Assembly: GCA_025210335.1 (NCBI GenBank)
Contig: JAOARY010000059.1
Span: 1 to 58,725 of the forward strand
DNA length: 58,725 nt
Source of the DNA: Peptostreptococcaceae bacterium
GTDB lineage: Bacteria > Bacillota > Clostridia > Peptostreptococcales > Peptostreptococcaceae
Direction of reading: 5' to 3'
In this document: in pieces, positions 9,231 to 17,904 of the stretch
Layout of the letters: each line of letters begins with the position of its first letter
Numbering within the stretch: the stretch's first letter is position 1
Notes under the pieces: model-generated
What the model saw: only the letters and a program-made list of their open reading frames with translations
The model's database searches: none
Told to the model about the DNA's origin: nothing
Made by a program: the position numbers and the translations under genes

Positions 9231-9259
9231 TTTACAATTATAAATATATATGATATAAG
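9231..9259 (+). promoter_or_regulatory. Promoter of prmA-rsmE-mtaB
   Basis: TTTACA (9231-9236), a 17-base spacer and TATAAG (9254-9259) with TG at 9251-9252. It follows the dnaJ terminator. Confidence 0.65.
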
Positions 9260-9299
9260 AATAGTATTGTTATTATACCAAGAAGGAAGTGAACGTAAT

Positions 9300-10244
9300 A
9301 TGAAATGGAATGAAGTACTTATAAAAACAACGACAGAAGCAACTGAAGCGGTATCGTCAATATTATATGAAATTGGTGTAGGTGGAGTTGTTATTGAAGA
9401 TTCTAAAGATTTTTATTTTCAAGATAAAGAAGAAAATGATTGGGATTATGCAGATAAAAATGCTTTTCTAACTGATTATGAGGGTGTTATAATCAAAGCT
9501 TATTTTTCTGAAGATAAAAATATTATGTATATTGGAGAAATTATAAAGGAAAAGATGAAATTACTTCCATCTTATGGTCTTAATATTGGAGAAGGTAGTG
9601 TACAAACAGGTTCTGTAGATGAACAAGACTGGGCCAATAATTGGAAAAAATATTATAAGCCAACAAAAGTGAGTGATAGCTTGATTGTAAAACCTACATG
9701 GGAAGATTATAAGAAGAAAGATGGCGAAATAATAATAGAATTAGATCCTGGTATGGCATTTGGAACAGGAACACATGAAACTACTAAAATGTGTCTTAGA
9801 AATATAGAGAAATATTTAAAAGCAGATGATATTGTTTTTGATATAGGTTGTGGCAGTGGAATATTAGCTATTGGTGCGGCAAAGCTTAATGCGAAAGAAG
9901 TAATAGCTGTGGATCTTGATGAAAAAGCATATAGAGCATCTTTGGAAAATGCCAAACTTAATGATGTAGAAGAAAAAATAGAAGTTTTACATGGAAATTT
10001 AACTGATGTTATAGGTGATAAAAAAGCAGATATAATTGTTGCGAATATAATAGCAGATATAATAGCTTTGTTATCAAAAGATATTGCTAATTTTATGAAA
10101 GATGATTCTTTGTTTATATCTTCTGGGATTATTTTGGATAAAATAGATTTTGTGAAAAATGCACTTTTAGAAAATAAATTTGAGATATTAAAGGTAGATC
10201 AACTTGGAGAGTGGGCTTGTATAGTCGCTAAAAAGGGTGAATAG
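9300..10244 (+). CDS. prmA: Ribosomal protein L11 methyltransferase PrmA
   Basis: A 314-residue SAM-dependent enzyme that methylates ribosomal protein L11. The N-terminal recognition domain carries TEAVSSILYEIGVGGVVIED and the linker QDWANNWKKYYKP. The methyltransferase domain has DPGMAFGTGTHETT, FDIGCGSGILAIGAAKL (SAM motif I) and VANIIADII (NPPF-like motif). The start is ATG 9300 after AAGGAAGTGA; an upstream in-frame start at 9267 has no ribosome binding site. PrmA following dnaJ and preceding rsmE is a common Firmicute order. Confidence 0.95.
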   Translation: MKWNEVLIKTTTEATEAVSSILYEIGVGGVVIEDSKDFYFQDKEENDWDYADKNAFLTDYEGVIIKAYFSEDKNIMYIGEIIKEKMKLLPSYGLNIGEGSVQTGSVDEQDWANNWKKYYKPTKVSDSLIVKPTWEDYKKKDGEIIIELDPGMAFGTGTHETTKMCLRNIEKYLKADDIVFDIGCGSGILAIGAAKLNAKEVIAVDLDEKAYRASLENAKLNDVEEKIEVLHGNLTDVIGDKKADIIVANIIADIIALLSKDIANFMKDDSLFISSGIILDKIDFVKNALLENKFEILKVDQLGEWACIVAKKGE

Positions 10245-10246
10245 TT

Positions 10247-10987
10247 ATGGATAGATTTTTTTCAAATAATATAGATTTGCAAAATAATAAAATAATAATA
10301 GATGGTGATGATGTAAAACATATAACCAAAGTTTTAAGAATGAAAGAAGATAATTTGCTTGAAATTTGCGATAATAATGATAATGAATATATAGCAAAGA
10401 TAAAAAATATGGGGAAAAAAGAAATTTCTTTAGACATTGTAGAAAAAAAAGAAATAAAAAGAGAATCGAAAGTTAGAGTTAAGCTATTTCAAGGCTATCC
10501 AAAAGGTTCTAAATTTGAACTTATAATTCAAAAACTTACCGAAATAGGAGTTTGTAATATAACACCTCTTATAACAAAAAGAGTTATAAATAAATCGTTA
10601 AAAGAAAAAGAAGCTAAGAAATTTGATAGATGGGAAAAAATAATTTATGAAGCTTCAAAACAATCTAAAAGGGGTAAAATTCCAACTTTAAATGGTTTTT
10701 TAGATTTAGAAGAAATGATTGAACAAACAAAAGATGATGATTTAAAAATAGTTTTTTATGAAAATGAAGATGATCTTAATTTGAAAAATATAATTAGCAA
10801 AGAAAACAAAGAAGATATAAAAAGTGTAAGTGTTGTTATAGGACCTGAAGGTGGATTTGAAGAAGAAGAAATAGAAATACTAAAAGAAAATAATTATTAT
10901 ATATCTACATTAGGAAAGAGAATATTAAGAACAGAAACTGCTAGTATTGTTGCAGCATCTTTAATATTATATGAATTTGATATATAA
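10247..10987 (+). CDS. rsmE: 16S rRNA (uracil-1498-N3)-methyltransferase RsmE
   Basis: A 246-residue SPOUT-class methyltransferase that modifies U1498 of 16S rRNA. The N-terminal PUA-like part has the MDRFF start and DDVKHITKVLRMKEGD-like sequence (here KHITKVLRMKEDNLLEICD). The knotted SAM-binding part has YPKGSKFELIIQKLTEIGV, EASKQSKRGKIP, VVIGPEGGFEEEEIE and LGKRILRTETASIVA, all RsmE hallmarks. It starts two bases after the prmA stop, so the two are translationally coupled. Confidence 0.96.
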   Translation: MDRFFSNNIDLQNNKIIIDGDDVKHITKVLRMKEDNLLEICDNNDNEYIAKIKNMGKKEISLDIVEKKEIKRESKVRVKLFQGYPKGSKFELIIQKLTEIGVCNITPLITKRVINKSLKEKEAKKFDRWEKIIYEASKQSKRGKIPTLNGFLDLEEMIEQTKDDDLKIVFYENEDDLNLKNIISKENKEDIKSVSVVIGPEGGFEEEEIEILKENNYYISTLGKRILRTETASIVAASLILYEFDI

Positions 10988-11022
10988 TAATTATATTGTA
11001 TATTTTTAAAGGAGTTTTTAAA

Positions 11023-12372
11023 ATGAGTAATTTGGTGAATTTATCTTTAACTAAAGATGAATTTTATAATGAATATGATAGAAATAAAAAAATGTCCATT
11101 TGTACATTAGGTTGTAAAGTGAATTTATATGAATCAAAAGCAATTGAAGAACTGTTTGTAAAAGAAGGCTATGATATTGTTTCGAATGATGAATTTGCAG
11201 ATGTTTATATAATAAATACTTGTACAGTAACAAATATGAGTGATAGAAAATCAAGACAATTTATAAGAAAGTCAAAGAAGCATAATAAAAATTCTATTTT
11301 AGTTGTTACAGGTTGTTATTCGCAAATATCACCAGAAGAAATACTTAAAATAGAAGAAGTAGATATTCTTATTGGAACGAATGAGAAGAATAAAATAACA
11401 AATATAATAAATAATTATAGTGGTGATAAGGTTTCTACTGTTGATGATATAATGAAAGTTAAGGAATTTGAAGAAATGACGCTGTCAAATTTAAATGAAA
11501 AAACTAGAGCTTTTATAAAAATTCAAGATGGTTGTCAACAATTTTGTTCGTATTGTATAATTCCATATGCAAGAGGACCAATAAGAAGTAGAAAAATAGA
11601 GAATATAATTTCAGAAGTTAAAAGCCTAGTAGAACATGGTTATAAAGAGTTTGTCCTAACAGGGATACATGTAGCTTCTTATGGTAAAGACTTTGAAAAT
11701 ATAAGCTTAATAGATGTATTAAAAGAGATAAATAAAATAGATGGTGTAAAAAGAATAAGAATGAGTTCAATAGAACCACTGATAATGACTAGTGATTTTA
11801 TAAAAGAACTATCACAATTGGATAAAATTTGTAATCACTTCCATCTATCATTGCAAAGTGGTTGCGATTCAGTATTAAAAAGAATGAATAGAAAATATGA
11901 TACAAAAACATACAAAGATATAGTATTAAATCTAAGAGCTGTTTTTGAAGATGTATCTGTAACTACAGATGTCATAACAGGTTTTCCTGGTGAAACGAAG
12001 GAAGAGTTTGAACAAACTTATGAGTTTTTAAAAGATATTAAATTATCACAAATGCATGTTTTTAAATATTCAAAAAGAGATGGAACTAAGGCAGCAAAAA
12101 TGGATAATCAAGTACTACCAGAGACTAAAACTAAAAGAAGTAAAATTCTTTTAGAACTGAACAAATCAAATGAAGATGAATTTAGAAAGAATCTAATAGG
12201 GAAAACATTGGATATTTTATTTGAAAAAGAATATAAAGAAAATAATTATGAGGGATTATCAACTAATTACATTAGAGTTTCTTGTTATTCAAAAGATAAT
12301 ATAGAAAATCAAATAAAAAAGGTTAAAATAAAAGATATCAATGAAGAATATTTAATTGGTGAACTTATTTAG
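11023..12372 (+). CDS. mtaB: tRNA t6A37 methylthiotransferase MtaB
   Basis: A 449-residue radical SAM methylthiotransferase that adds a methylthio group to t6A at position 37 of tRNAs. The N-terminal MTTase domain has CTLGCKVNLYESKAIEELF, NTCTVTN and TGCYSQ, giving the three auxiliary-cluster cysteines. The radical SAM cluster motif is CQQFCSYCIIPYARGP, and TDVITGFPGETKEEF follows. The CKVN form separates MtaB from MiaB (CQMN), which is at the other window end. The start is ATG 11023, ten bases after AAAGGAG; an in-frame start at 10996 lacks a ribosome binding site. It ends the prmA-rsmE-mtaB unit. Confidence 0.94.
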   Translation: MSNLVNLSLTKDEFYNEYDRNKKMSICTLGCKVNLYESKAIEELFVKEGYDIVSNDEFADVYIINTCTVTNMSDRKSRQFIRKSKKHNKNSILVVTGCYSQISPEEILKIEEVDILIGTNEKNKITNIINNYSGDKVSTVDDIMKVKEFEEMTLSNLNEKTRAFIKIQDGCQQFCSYCIIPYARGPIRSRKIENIISEVKSLVEHGYKEFVLTGIHVASYGKDFENISLIDVLKEINKIDGVKRIRMSSIEPLIMTSDFIKELSQLDKICNHFHLSLQSGCDSVLKRMNRKYDTKTYKDIVLNLRAVFEDVSVTTDVITGFPGETKEEFEQTYEFLKDIKLSQMHVFKYSKRDGTKAAKMDNQVLPETKTKRSKILLELNKSNEDEFRKNLIGKTLDILFEKEYKENNYEGLSTNYIRVSCYSKDNIENQIKKVKIKDINEEYLIGELI

Positions 12373-12434
12373 TTAAAAAATAATTATATTATTTTTTATA
12401 TAATTTAATTATATAAAAAAGGAGGTGCGAGACT

Positions 12435-12776
12435 ATGGATTGTTTGTTTTGTAAGATTATAAATGGAGAAATTCCTTCAAATAAAGTATATGAAGATGAT
12501 TTAGTATATGCTTTTAAAGATATAAACCCAGAAGCTCCTGTTCATGTTTTAATAGTACCTAAAAAACATTATGATTCTATATTAGCTGTTAATGATGAAG
12601 AATTAAATATAATAGGTCATATAAATAAAGTTGCTACAATAATAGCTAAAGAGACTGGTATAGATAAGTCGGGATTTAGAATTATCAACAATTGTGGAGA
12701 AGAAGGTGGACAAACTGTGAACCATATACATTACCATCTTTTGGGTGGTAGAATGTTAAAATGGCCACCAGGTTAA
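12435..12776 (+). CDS. HIT family nucleotide-binding protein (HINT type)
   Basis: A 113-residue histidine-triad hydrolase of the Hint branch, whose members cleave purine nucleoside phosphoramidates. The zinc-like Cys start MDCLFCKIINGEIPS and the DINPEAPVHVLIVPKKH segment are typical. The triad HIHYH at residues 97-101 includes the nucleophilic central His, and the end MLKWPPG matches the family tail. GGAGGTG precedes the start. A palindromic A/T stretch at 12394-12420 separates it from mtaB and may be a weak terminator. Confidence 0.93.
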   Translation: MDCLFCKIINGEIPSNKVYEDDLVYAFKDINPEAPVHVLIVPKKHYDSILAVNDEELNIIGHINKVATIIAKETGIDKSGFRIINNCGEEGGQTVNHIHYHLLGGRMLKWPPG

Positions 12777-12784
12777 AAAAATAC

Positions 12785-12813
12785 TTGAATTAAGTTTTGA
12801 ATTAGTTTATAAT
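12785..12813 (+). promoter_or_regulatory. Promoter of rpsU-yqeY
   Basis: TTGAAT (12785-12790), a 17-base spacer and a perfect TATAAT (12808-12813). Predicted start near 12820, leaving a leader of about 80 bases before rpsU. Confidence 0.75.
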
Positions 12814-12901
12814 TACAAGGTATGGAATATAGCATAGGTCAAAGATTTATATGTAGTTACATACATTGCAATATTTCTCGTATTGGAGGGAGGGAAGACA
12901 G

Positions 12902-13078
12902 ATGGCAGCAGAAATCAAATTAAAAGATAATGAGTCTCTTGATAGCGCCCTTAGAAGATTTAAGCGTGAATGTGCCACTTCTGGAATATTATCAGAAATG
13001 AGAAAGAGAGAGCATTACGAAAAACCAAGTGAAAAGAAAAAAAGACTAAAAGCTTCAAGAACTAAAAAAAGAAGATAG
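12902..13078 (+). CDS. rpsU: 30S ribosomal protein S21
   Basis: A 58-residue ribosomal protein with the S21 pattern: [37 protein letters not shown] and a strongly basic tail [11 protein letters not shown]. It joins the small subunit near the anti-Shine-Dalgarno region. The start is ATG 12902 after an exceptionally strong GGAGGGAGGGA ribosome binding site; the in-frame ATG at 12866 is inside the leader. In many bacteria rpsU heads an operon with dnaG and the main sigma gene; here it pairs with yqeY instead. Confidence 0.97.
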   Translation: MAAEIKLKDNESLDSALRRFKRECATSGILSEMRKREHYEKPSEKKKRLKASRTKKRR

Positions 13079-13100
13079 TAGAAAATAAGAGGTGAATGAA

Positions 13101-13544
13101 ATGGCTTTAAAAGAAAAACTTATGGAAGATCTTAAGATAGCCATGAAAGAAAAAAATGCTCTTAGAAAATCTGTTGTAACTCTTGTAAGATCTGCAATAA
13201 AGCAAATAGAAGTTGACCAAAGAGTAGAATTGGCTGATGAAGAAATTATAGATATTATTGCGAAACAAGTAAAACAAAGAAGAGATGCCCTTGAAGAGTT
13301 TAAGAAAGCTTCTAGGGAAGATTTAATAGATCAAACAGAAAATGAAATTGAGATATTAAAAACTTATTTACCTGAACAGCTTACAGAAGAAGAAATTGAA
13401 GTTATGGTACAACAGGTAATAGATGAAGTAGATGCAAAGTCTATGAAAGATATGGGAAAGGTTATGGGTATTTTATCCAATAAAACTAAGGGTATAGCCG
13501 ATGGTAAAGTCGTTAGTATGATGGTAAAATCTAAACTTTCTTAA
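13101..13544 (+). CDS. yqeY: GatB/YqeY domain protein
   Basis: A 147-residue all-helical protein of the YqeY family, related to the C-terminal tRNA-binding part of GatB in the Asp-tRNA/Glu-tRNA amidotransferase. Signatures are LKIAMKEKNALRKSVVTLVRSAIKQIE, shown here in shortened pieces LKIAMKEKN and LVRSAIKQIE, then LKTYLPEQLTEEEIE and MGKVMGILSNKTKGIADG. It may act on tRNA, but its role is not established. The start is ATG 13101 after AGAGGTGA; the GTG at 13092 is part of that site. It sits 22 bases after rpsU, the usual arrangement, and a terminator follows. Confidence 0.93.
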   Translation: MALKEKLMEDLKIAMKEKNALRKSVVTLVRSAIKQIEVDQRVELADEEIIDIIAKQVKQRRDALEEFKKASREDLIDQTENEIEILKTYLPEQLTEEEIEVMVQQVIDEVDAKSMKDMGKVMGILSNKTKGIADGKVVSMMVKSKLS

Positions 13545-13552
13545 ACATAAAT

Positions 13553-13584
13553 AAAAAAAGATCCTTTATAGGGTCTTTTTTTAT
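13553..13584 (+). terminator. Terminator after rpsU-yqeY
   Basis: The stem AAAAAAAGATCC (13553-13564) / GGGTCTTTTTTT (13571-13582) has one G-T pair and ends in a T run. Confidence 0.82.
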
Positions 13585-13657
13585 TTATGTTTAAAAAATA
13601 AGCTCTCTTAAATATTTCTTAAAAATTTTAAAATTATACAATAATAATTAAATAATT

Positions 13658-13666
13658 TGGTATTAT
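13658..13666 (+). promoter_or_regulatory. Extended -10 promoter of nfeD-floA
   Basis: TGG precedes TATTAT (13661-13666). No good -35 box is seen. It lies just downstream of the yqeY terminator. Confidence 0.4.
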
Positions 13667-13699
13667 ATATATATCAAATAAATTTTAGGGTGTGATTAT

Positions 13700-14992
13700 A
13701 TGAAAAAATCATTTTGGAATTTTACTTTTATCATAATACTTATATTTACTTCATTAATATTTACATCAAAGGCTAATCAAAAAGATATTAATGTAAATGT
13801 TATAAAATTAGATTCGGAAGTAAATGAGGGTATGTTATCTCATATAAAAACAAATACAAAAAATTTAAATAAAGAGGATATTATACTATTTGAAATAGAT
13901 ACTTATGGAGGTAAAATTGATAGCGCTGTTGAAATTAGTGATTATATTATTTCCTTAGAAAATAAAAAAATAGCATATATAAATAAAAAAGCAATTTCGG
14001 CAGGTGTATTAATATCAATATCATGTGATTATATATATATGAATGAAGGAAGTACTATTGGTTCGGCAGAAACAATACCTAATACAGAAAAAATACTTTC
14101 TTATTGGACGAATCAATTAAAAACTGTTGCGGAACAAAAAGGTAGAGATAAAGATTTGGTTGCAGCAATGGCAGATAAAGATATAGAAATCGAAAATGTT
14201 GTGAAGAAGGGAAAGTTGTTGAATTTAACTTCAATAGAGGCAAAAGAACTAAAATTTATAGACGGTATTGCAAAAAATAGAAAAGATATATATAATTATC
14301 TAGAAATTAAAAATTATAATGAAATTGAAAAAAATATGACTAGCTTAGATAGTTTTATAAATTTTATAACAAGTGTAAATATGACTTATATATTAATTTT
14401 TATGTTGTTTTTGGGTATTGTTATAGAGTTTTTAACACCAGGCATAGGAATAGGAGGTTTTGTTGCTTTTATGAGTTTTTCATTGCTTTTTATAACATCA
14501 ATTTTTAATGTAAGTGGAAATAAATTTGTTTTAGCTTTATTTGCTTTAGGGGTAATGTTTATAATAATAGAAATGTTTGTTCCTGGTTTTGGTGTATTTG
14601 GAATAGGTGGAGGCATACTTGTTTTAGCAAGTATATTTTTCTTAGCAAAAACAATGGCTATGGGAATTTTATATGTAAGCATAGCATTTATATTTATGCT
14701 GATGATATTTTATATTTTTATGAAAAAATATCCACAAAAAAAATTACATTCAACTTTGCTTTTAAATACAAGATTAAATGAAAGTGAAGGTTATTCATCG
14801 CATAAAGAAGATTTTAAAGCTTTAATGTCACTTGAGGGGGTTTGCATATCACATTTGAGACCAAGTGGAAAAGTAAAAATAAATGATAATATTTATGATG
14901 CACTAACCGAAACTGGATTCATAAAAAAAGATGATAAAATCAAAGTTGTAAGTGTAAAAAATAATAAAATAATAGTAAGAAGAATAGACTAG
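13700..14992 (+). CDS. NfeD-type membrane serine protease (ClpP-class plus NfeD domain)
   Basis: A 430-residue long-form NfeD protein of the YqeZ type. A signal peptide or N-terminal helix (about 7-23) leads into a ClpP-class protease domain, with [17 protein letters not shown] and the catalytic Ser100 in [11 protein letters not shown]. Four hydrophobic segments at about 228-330 (including [17 protein letters not shown] and [14 protein letters not shown]) form the membrane part. A C-terminal OB-fold NfeD domain starts near residue 365 with [17 protein letters not shown]. Long NfeD proteins are coupled to flotillin or stomatin partners, and floA follows after ten bases. Its protease substrate is unknown. 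Confidence 0.9.
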   Translation: MKKSFWNFTFIIILIFTSLIFTSKANQKDINVNVIKLDSEVNEGMLSHIKTNTKNLNKEDIILFEIDTYGGKIDSAVEISDYIISLENKKIAYINKKAISAGVLISISCDYIYMNEGSTIGSAETIPNTEKILSYWTNQLKTVAEQKGRDKDLVAAMADKDIEIENVVKKGKLLNLTSIEAKELKFIDGIAKNRKDIYNYLEIKNYNEIEKNMTSLDSFINFITSVNMTYILIFMLFLGIVIEFLTPGIGIGGFVAFMSFSLLFITSIFNVSGNKFVLALFALGVMFIIIEMFVPGFGVFGIGGGILVLASIFFLAKTMAMGILYVSIAFIFMLMIFYIFMKKYPQKKLHSTLLLNTRLNESEGYSSHKEDFKALMSLEGVCISHLRPSGKVKINDNIYDALTETGFIKKDDKIKVVSVKNNKIIVRRID

Positions 14993-15002
14993 GAGGGGTA
15001 AT

Positions 15003-15980
15003 ATGGATGCAATTCCAATTATAATGCTGTTAGCATTGTTATTAATATTTTTATCAATTTTCTTTAGTTTTGTACCAGTTGGACTTTGGGTAACTGCTAT
15101 ATTTTCAGGGGTTAAAATTTCATTTTTAACACTTATAGGAATGAGATTTAGAAGAGTAAAACCTATACAAATAGTAAATCCAATGATAAAAGCAACTAAA
15201 GCTGGTATTAAACTTGGAATAGATAAATTAGAAGCACATTATTTGGCAGGTGGGAATGTCAATACGGTAGTGGATGCTTTGATAGCAGCTCAAAGAGCAA
15301 ATATTAACTTAGAATTTGAACAAGCAGCAGCTATTGATTTGGCTGGTAGAGATGTTTTAGAAGCTGTTCAAGTTAGTGTTAATCCTAAAGTCATAGAAAC
15401 ACCTAAGATTGCAGCTGTTTCTAAAGATGGAATAGAAGTAATAGCTAGAGCAAGAGTTACTGTTAGAGCTAATATTGAAAGACTTGTTGGTGGTGCTGGT
15501 GAAGAAACTATAATAGCTAGAGTTGGTGAAGGTATAGTTACAACTGTTGGTTCTTCTACTTCACACAAATCAGTTCTTGAAAATCCAGACATAATATCAA
15601 AAACAGTTTTAGAAAAAGGTTTGGATTCAGGCACTGCATTTGAAATATTATCAATAGATATTGCAGATGTTGATATTGGTAGAAATATAGGAGCTAAGCT
15701 ACAAACAGATCAGGCAGAAGCAGACAAGAATATAGCTCAAGCTAAAGCTGAAGAAAGAAGAGCAATGGCAATAGCTCAAGAACAAGAGATGAAAGCTAAA
15801 GTCGAAGAGATGAAGGCTAAAGTAATAGAAGCTGAAGCAAGAATTCCAATGGCAATAGCAAAAGCTTTTGATGATGGTAATTTAGGAATTATGGATTATT
15901 ATAATATGAAAAATATTATGGCTGATACTAACATGAGAGAATCTATCTCAGATATTACTAAAGAACAAGATGAAAATTAA
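15003..15980 (+). CDS. floA: Flotillin-like protein FloA
   Basis: A 325-residue membrane scaffold protein of functional membrane microdomains. The N-terminal hairpin helix is at about residues 5-32, followed by the SPFH-like domain with the FloA signatures [57 protein letters not shown] sequence (here [20 protein letters not shown]) and [10 protein letters not shown]. The C-terminal Ala/Glu-rich coiled coil (about 236-300) drives oligomers. The start ATG follows AGGAGGGG. The pairing with long NfeD directly upstream is the conserved yqeZ-yqfA arrangement of Firmicutes. Confidence 0.96.
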   Translation: MDAIPIIMLLALLLIFLSIFFSFVPVGLWVTAIFSGVKISFLTLIGMRFRRVKPIQIVNPMIKATKAGIKLGIDKLEAHYLAGGNVNTVVDALIAAQRANINLEFEQAAAIDLAGRDVLEAVQVSVNPKVIETPKIAAVSKDGIEVIARARVTVRANIERLVGGAGEETIIARVGEGIVTTVGSSTSHKSVLENPDIISKTVLEKGLDSGTAFEILSIDIADVDIGRNIGAKLQTDQAEADKNIAQAKAEERRAMAIAQEQEMKAKVEEMKAKVIEAEARIPMAIAKAFDDGNLGIMDYYNMKNIMADTNMRESISDITKEQDEN

Positions 15981-15993
15981 GGGCTGATTAATT

Positions 15994-16464
15994 ATGGAAG
16001 ATATTTTAGCTATAATAATTATATTTGGTGTTGGGGCTTTATTTGATAGAATAAAAAAACAAGACAAAAAAAGAGAAGTAAAGTATGAACAAGAGGTATT
16101 TGATAAAAATCAAATCCAAAATGAAAATAAAGTAAAGTCAAAAAATATACAATTAAATAATACAGTTGAAAAACTAGAAAATTTAAAACACGAATTGAAA
16201 GAAAAAAGAAAAGAAAAGAATGAAGAGAATGTAAATAAGCAAAAATATCATATAAGAAAAGATCATGTTCAAAAAAATGAAGAAAATGTAAATAATAAAA
16301 CAATTATAAAAACTAAAAAAGAATTAAATCATAGAGTTGAAAATGATTATTATAAGAATCATAAGAAAAAGTCAAAAAGTATTTCTTTTATAAATAAAAA
16401 TAATATAAAAAATGCAATAATTCTAAAAGAAATACTAGATAAACCAAAATCATTAAAAAAATAA
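15994..16464 (+). CDS. Small membrane-anchored lysine-rich protein, unknown
   Basis: I do not recognise this 156-residue protein. It has one N-terminal hydrophobic segment (residues 3-18, ILAIIIIFGVGALF) and then a highly charged Lys/Asn/Glu tail that is probably extended or coiled, with two similar stretches containing NEENVN (near residues 76 and 95). The start ATG is 13 bases after floA, with a weak GGGCTGAT site, so it belongs to the nfeD-floA unit. B. subtilis has yqfB in the same place, but it is a different small protein by appearance. A partner role in microdomains is only a guess. Confidence 0.6.
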   Translation: MEDILAIIIIFGVGALFDRIKKQDKKREVKYEQEVFDKNQIQNENKVKSKNIQLNNTVEKLENLKHELKEKRKEKNEENVNKQKYHIRKDHVQKNEENVNNKTIIKTKKELNHRVENDYYKNHKKKSKSISFINKNNIKNAIILKEILDKPKSLKK

Positions 16465-16500
16465 GGTGCAATTTTTTATAAAAAAATATAAAATATAAAT

Positions 16501-16533
16501 ATAAAATCCTTATGGTTACCATAAGGATTTTAT
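16501..16533 (+). terminator. Perfect 15-bp hairpin ending the nfeD-floA unit
   Basis: 16501-16515 pairs exactly with 16519-16533 around a three-base TTA loop (TCCTTATGG / CCATAAGGA core). The T tail is short (TTTTAT), so it works as terminator or mRNA end stabiliser. Confidence 0.7.
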
Positions 16534-16574
16534 ATTGAATACATATCAGATAATCATATTAGAGGAGGGGTTTT

Positions 16575-17396
16575 TTGACGAATAAAAGAAATGTAGAAAG
16601 AAAAAGAAATAAAGATATAGATCAAAAAAATAAAAAAAGACCTTCTAATAAAAAACGAACAGTTAGAAAAGTGAGAAAAAAAAGAAAAAAAAGAAAATTT
16701 TTAATTAGAAGAATTTTAGTGATAGTTATATTTTTATTTGTAGTATATTCAATCTTTAGCGGAGTTAAATTCTTAATAGAATTAATACCAACAAAGAAGA
16801 TTATAGTTATAGATGCTGGTCATGGAGGAAGTGATCCTGGTTTCCCGTCTAAATATAGTAAAAGTATTGTTGAAAAAGAAATAAATTTAAATATTGCAAA
16901 GAAATTAAAAGAAAATTTAGAAAAGAAATATAAAGTTCATATGGTAAGAACTCAAGATATAAAAATTGATAATTATAATAGAGCAAAAAAAGCAAATGAA
17001 TTAAAAGCAGATATTTTTATTAGTATACATGCGAATTCATTCGAAGATCCAACTGTAGAAGGTATAGAAATTTTTTATGATTTAGAAGATGAAAAAGTTT
17101 TAGAATATGGGAATCAAAAACAAAAAGACAGCAAATTTCTTGCTGACTTTGTTTTAAACTCTATGGTGGAAGAAAGTGGTGCCAATAAGCGTGGTGTAAA
17201 GAAAAACCACAGAATAATAGTGACAAGAGAGACTGATATGCCTGCAATTCTTATAGAAACTGGTTTTATGTCAAATGGAAATGAATTTGCAAAATTAAAT
17301 ACAGATTTATACCAACAAAAACTTGTTGATGGTATAGAAAAAGGTTTAGAAAATTATTTTATTAGCATAAAAGATAGAGAAACTAAAACCAAATAG
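16575..17396 (+). CDS. N-acetylmuramoyl-L-alanine amidase (CwlD-like, Amidase_3)
   Basis: A 273-residue zinc amidase that cuts the bond between muramic acid and the stem peptide. Residues 1-46 are an extreme Lys/Arg-rich cytoplasmic tail, 47-68 a membrane anchor, and the Amidase_3 domain spans about 74-262. Zinc ligands are His83 (DAGHGGSDPG), Glu100 (VEKEINL) and His152 (ISIHANS), with catalytic Glu228 in ETGFMSN. The start is TTG after GAGGAGGGG; no other start has such a site. The 3' end overlaps the convergent ndk gene by 14 bases. CwlD acts on spore cortex; a vegetative role is equally possible here. Confidence 0.88.
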   Translation: MTNKRNVERKRNKDIDQKNKKRPSNKKRTVRKVRKKRKKRKFLIRRILVIVIFLFVVYSIFSGVKFLIELIPTKKIIVIDAGHGGSDPGFPSKYSKSIVEKEINLNIAKKLKENLEKKYKVHMVRTQDIKIDNYNRAKKANELKADIFISIHANSFEDPTVEGIEIFYDLEDEKVLEYGNQKQKDSKFLADFVLNSMVEESGANKRGVKKNHRIIVTRETDMPAILIETGFMSNGNEFAKLNTDLYQQKLVDGIEKGLENYFISIKDRETKTK

Positions 17397-17787
17397 ATAT
17401 TTCTCTTTTTGCACTTTCTATTGAGTCAGAAGCATGAACTAAGTTTTTTGTTTTAGAAAAAGCATAATCACCTCGTATAGAGCCTGTAAGAGCTTTTAGT
17501 GGGTCTGTAGCTCCGTTTATGTTTCGAACGGACTCTATTGCATTGGAACCTTCTAAAATCATCACTATACAAAGATCGCTTTTCATATAATTAAGTAGTT
17601 CATTATAAAATGATTTACCCTTATGTTCAGCATAATGTTTTTCAAGTAATTCATTTGATGCTTTTAGTATTTTTAATTCTTTTATTTTTAAATTTTTATC
17701 TTCATATTTGCTGATAATTTTACCTACTAGATTTCTTTCAATAGCATCTGGTTTTATTATTACTAGTGTTTTTTCTAAATTATTCAT
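17383..17787 (-). CDS. ndk: Nucleoside diphosphate kinase
   Basis: A 134-residue enzyme that balances NTP pools by transferring phosphate between nucleotides. It opens with KTLVIIKPDAIERNLVGKI. Active-site features are KHYAEHKGKSFYNELL, SVRNINGATDPLKA, GSIRGDYA and the phosphate-accepting His118 in NLVHASDS (HGSDS in most homologues). Length fits the family. It is a lone minus-strand gene among plus-strand neighbours, and its last 14 bases overlap the end of the amidase gene with no terminator between. The start ATG follows AAGGATGTG. Confidence 0.95.
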   Translation of the reverse strand: MNNLEKTLVIIKPDAIERNLVGKIISKYEDKNLKIKELKILKASNELLEKHYAEHKGKSFYNELLNYMKSDLCIVMILEGSNAIESVRNINGATDPLKALTGSIRGDYAFSKTKNLVHASDSIESAKREISIWF

Positions 17788-17904
17788 AAAATCACATCCT
17801 TAAGTCAAATTTAAAAGTTTGAATAAATAATACCCTATAAAAATGAAATTAAAAGTATAAAAGAAATAAATAAGGGTATCTAAAGAAAAAAGGGAGTGAT
17901 TTTT

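Noticed and set aside
12394..12420. A/T palindrome between mtaB and the HIT gene as a terminator
   Set aside because: The stem is A/T only, so stability is poor; not listed as a separate terminator.
17831..17878. TACCCT / AGGGTA inverted repeat between ndk and the thioesterase gene
   Set aside because: Only six bases per arm with about 36 bases between; in such AT-rich DNA this is weak and no promoter is clearly covered by it.
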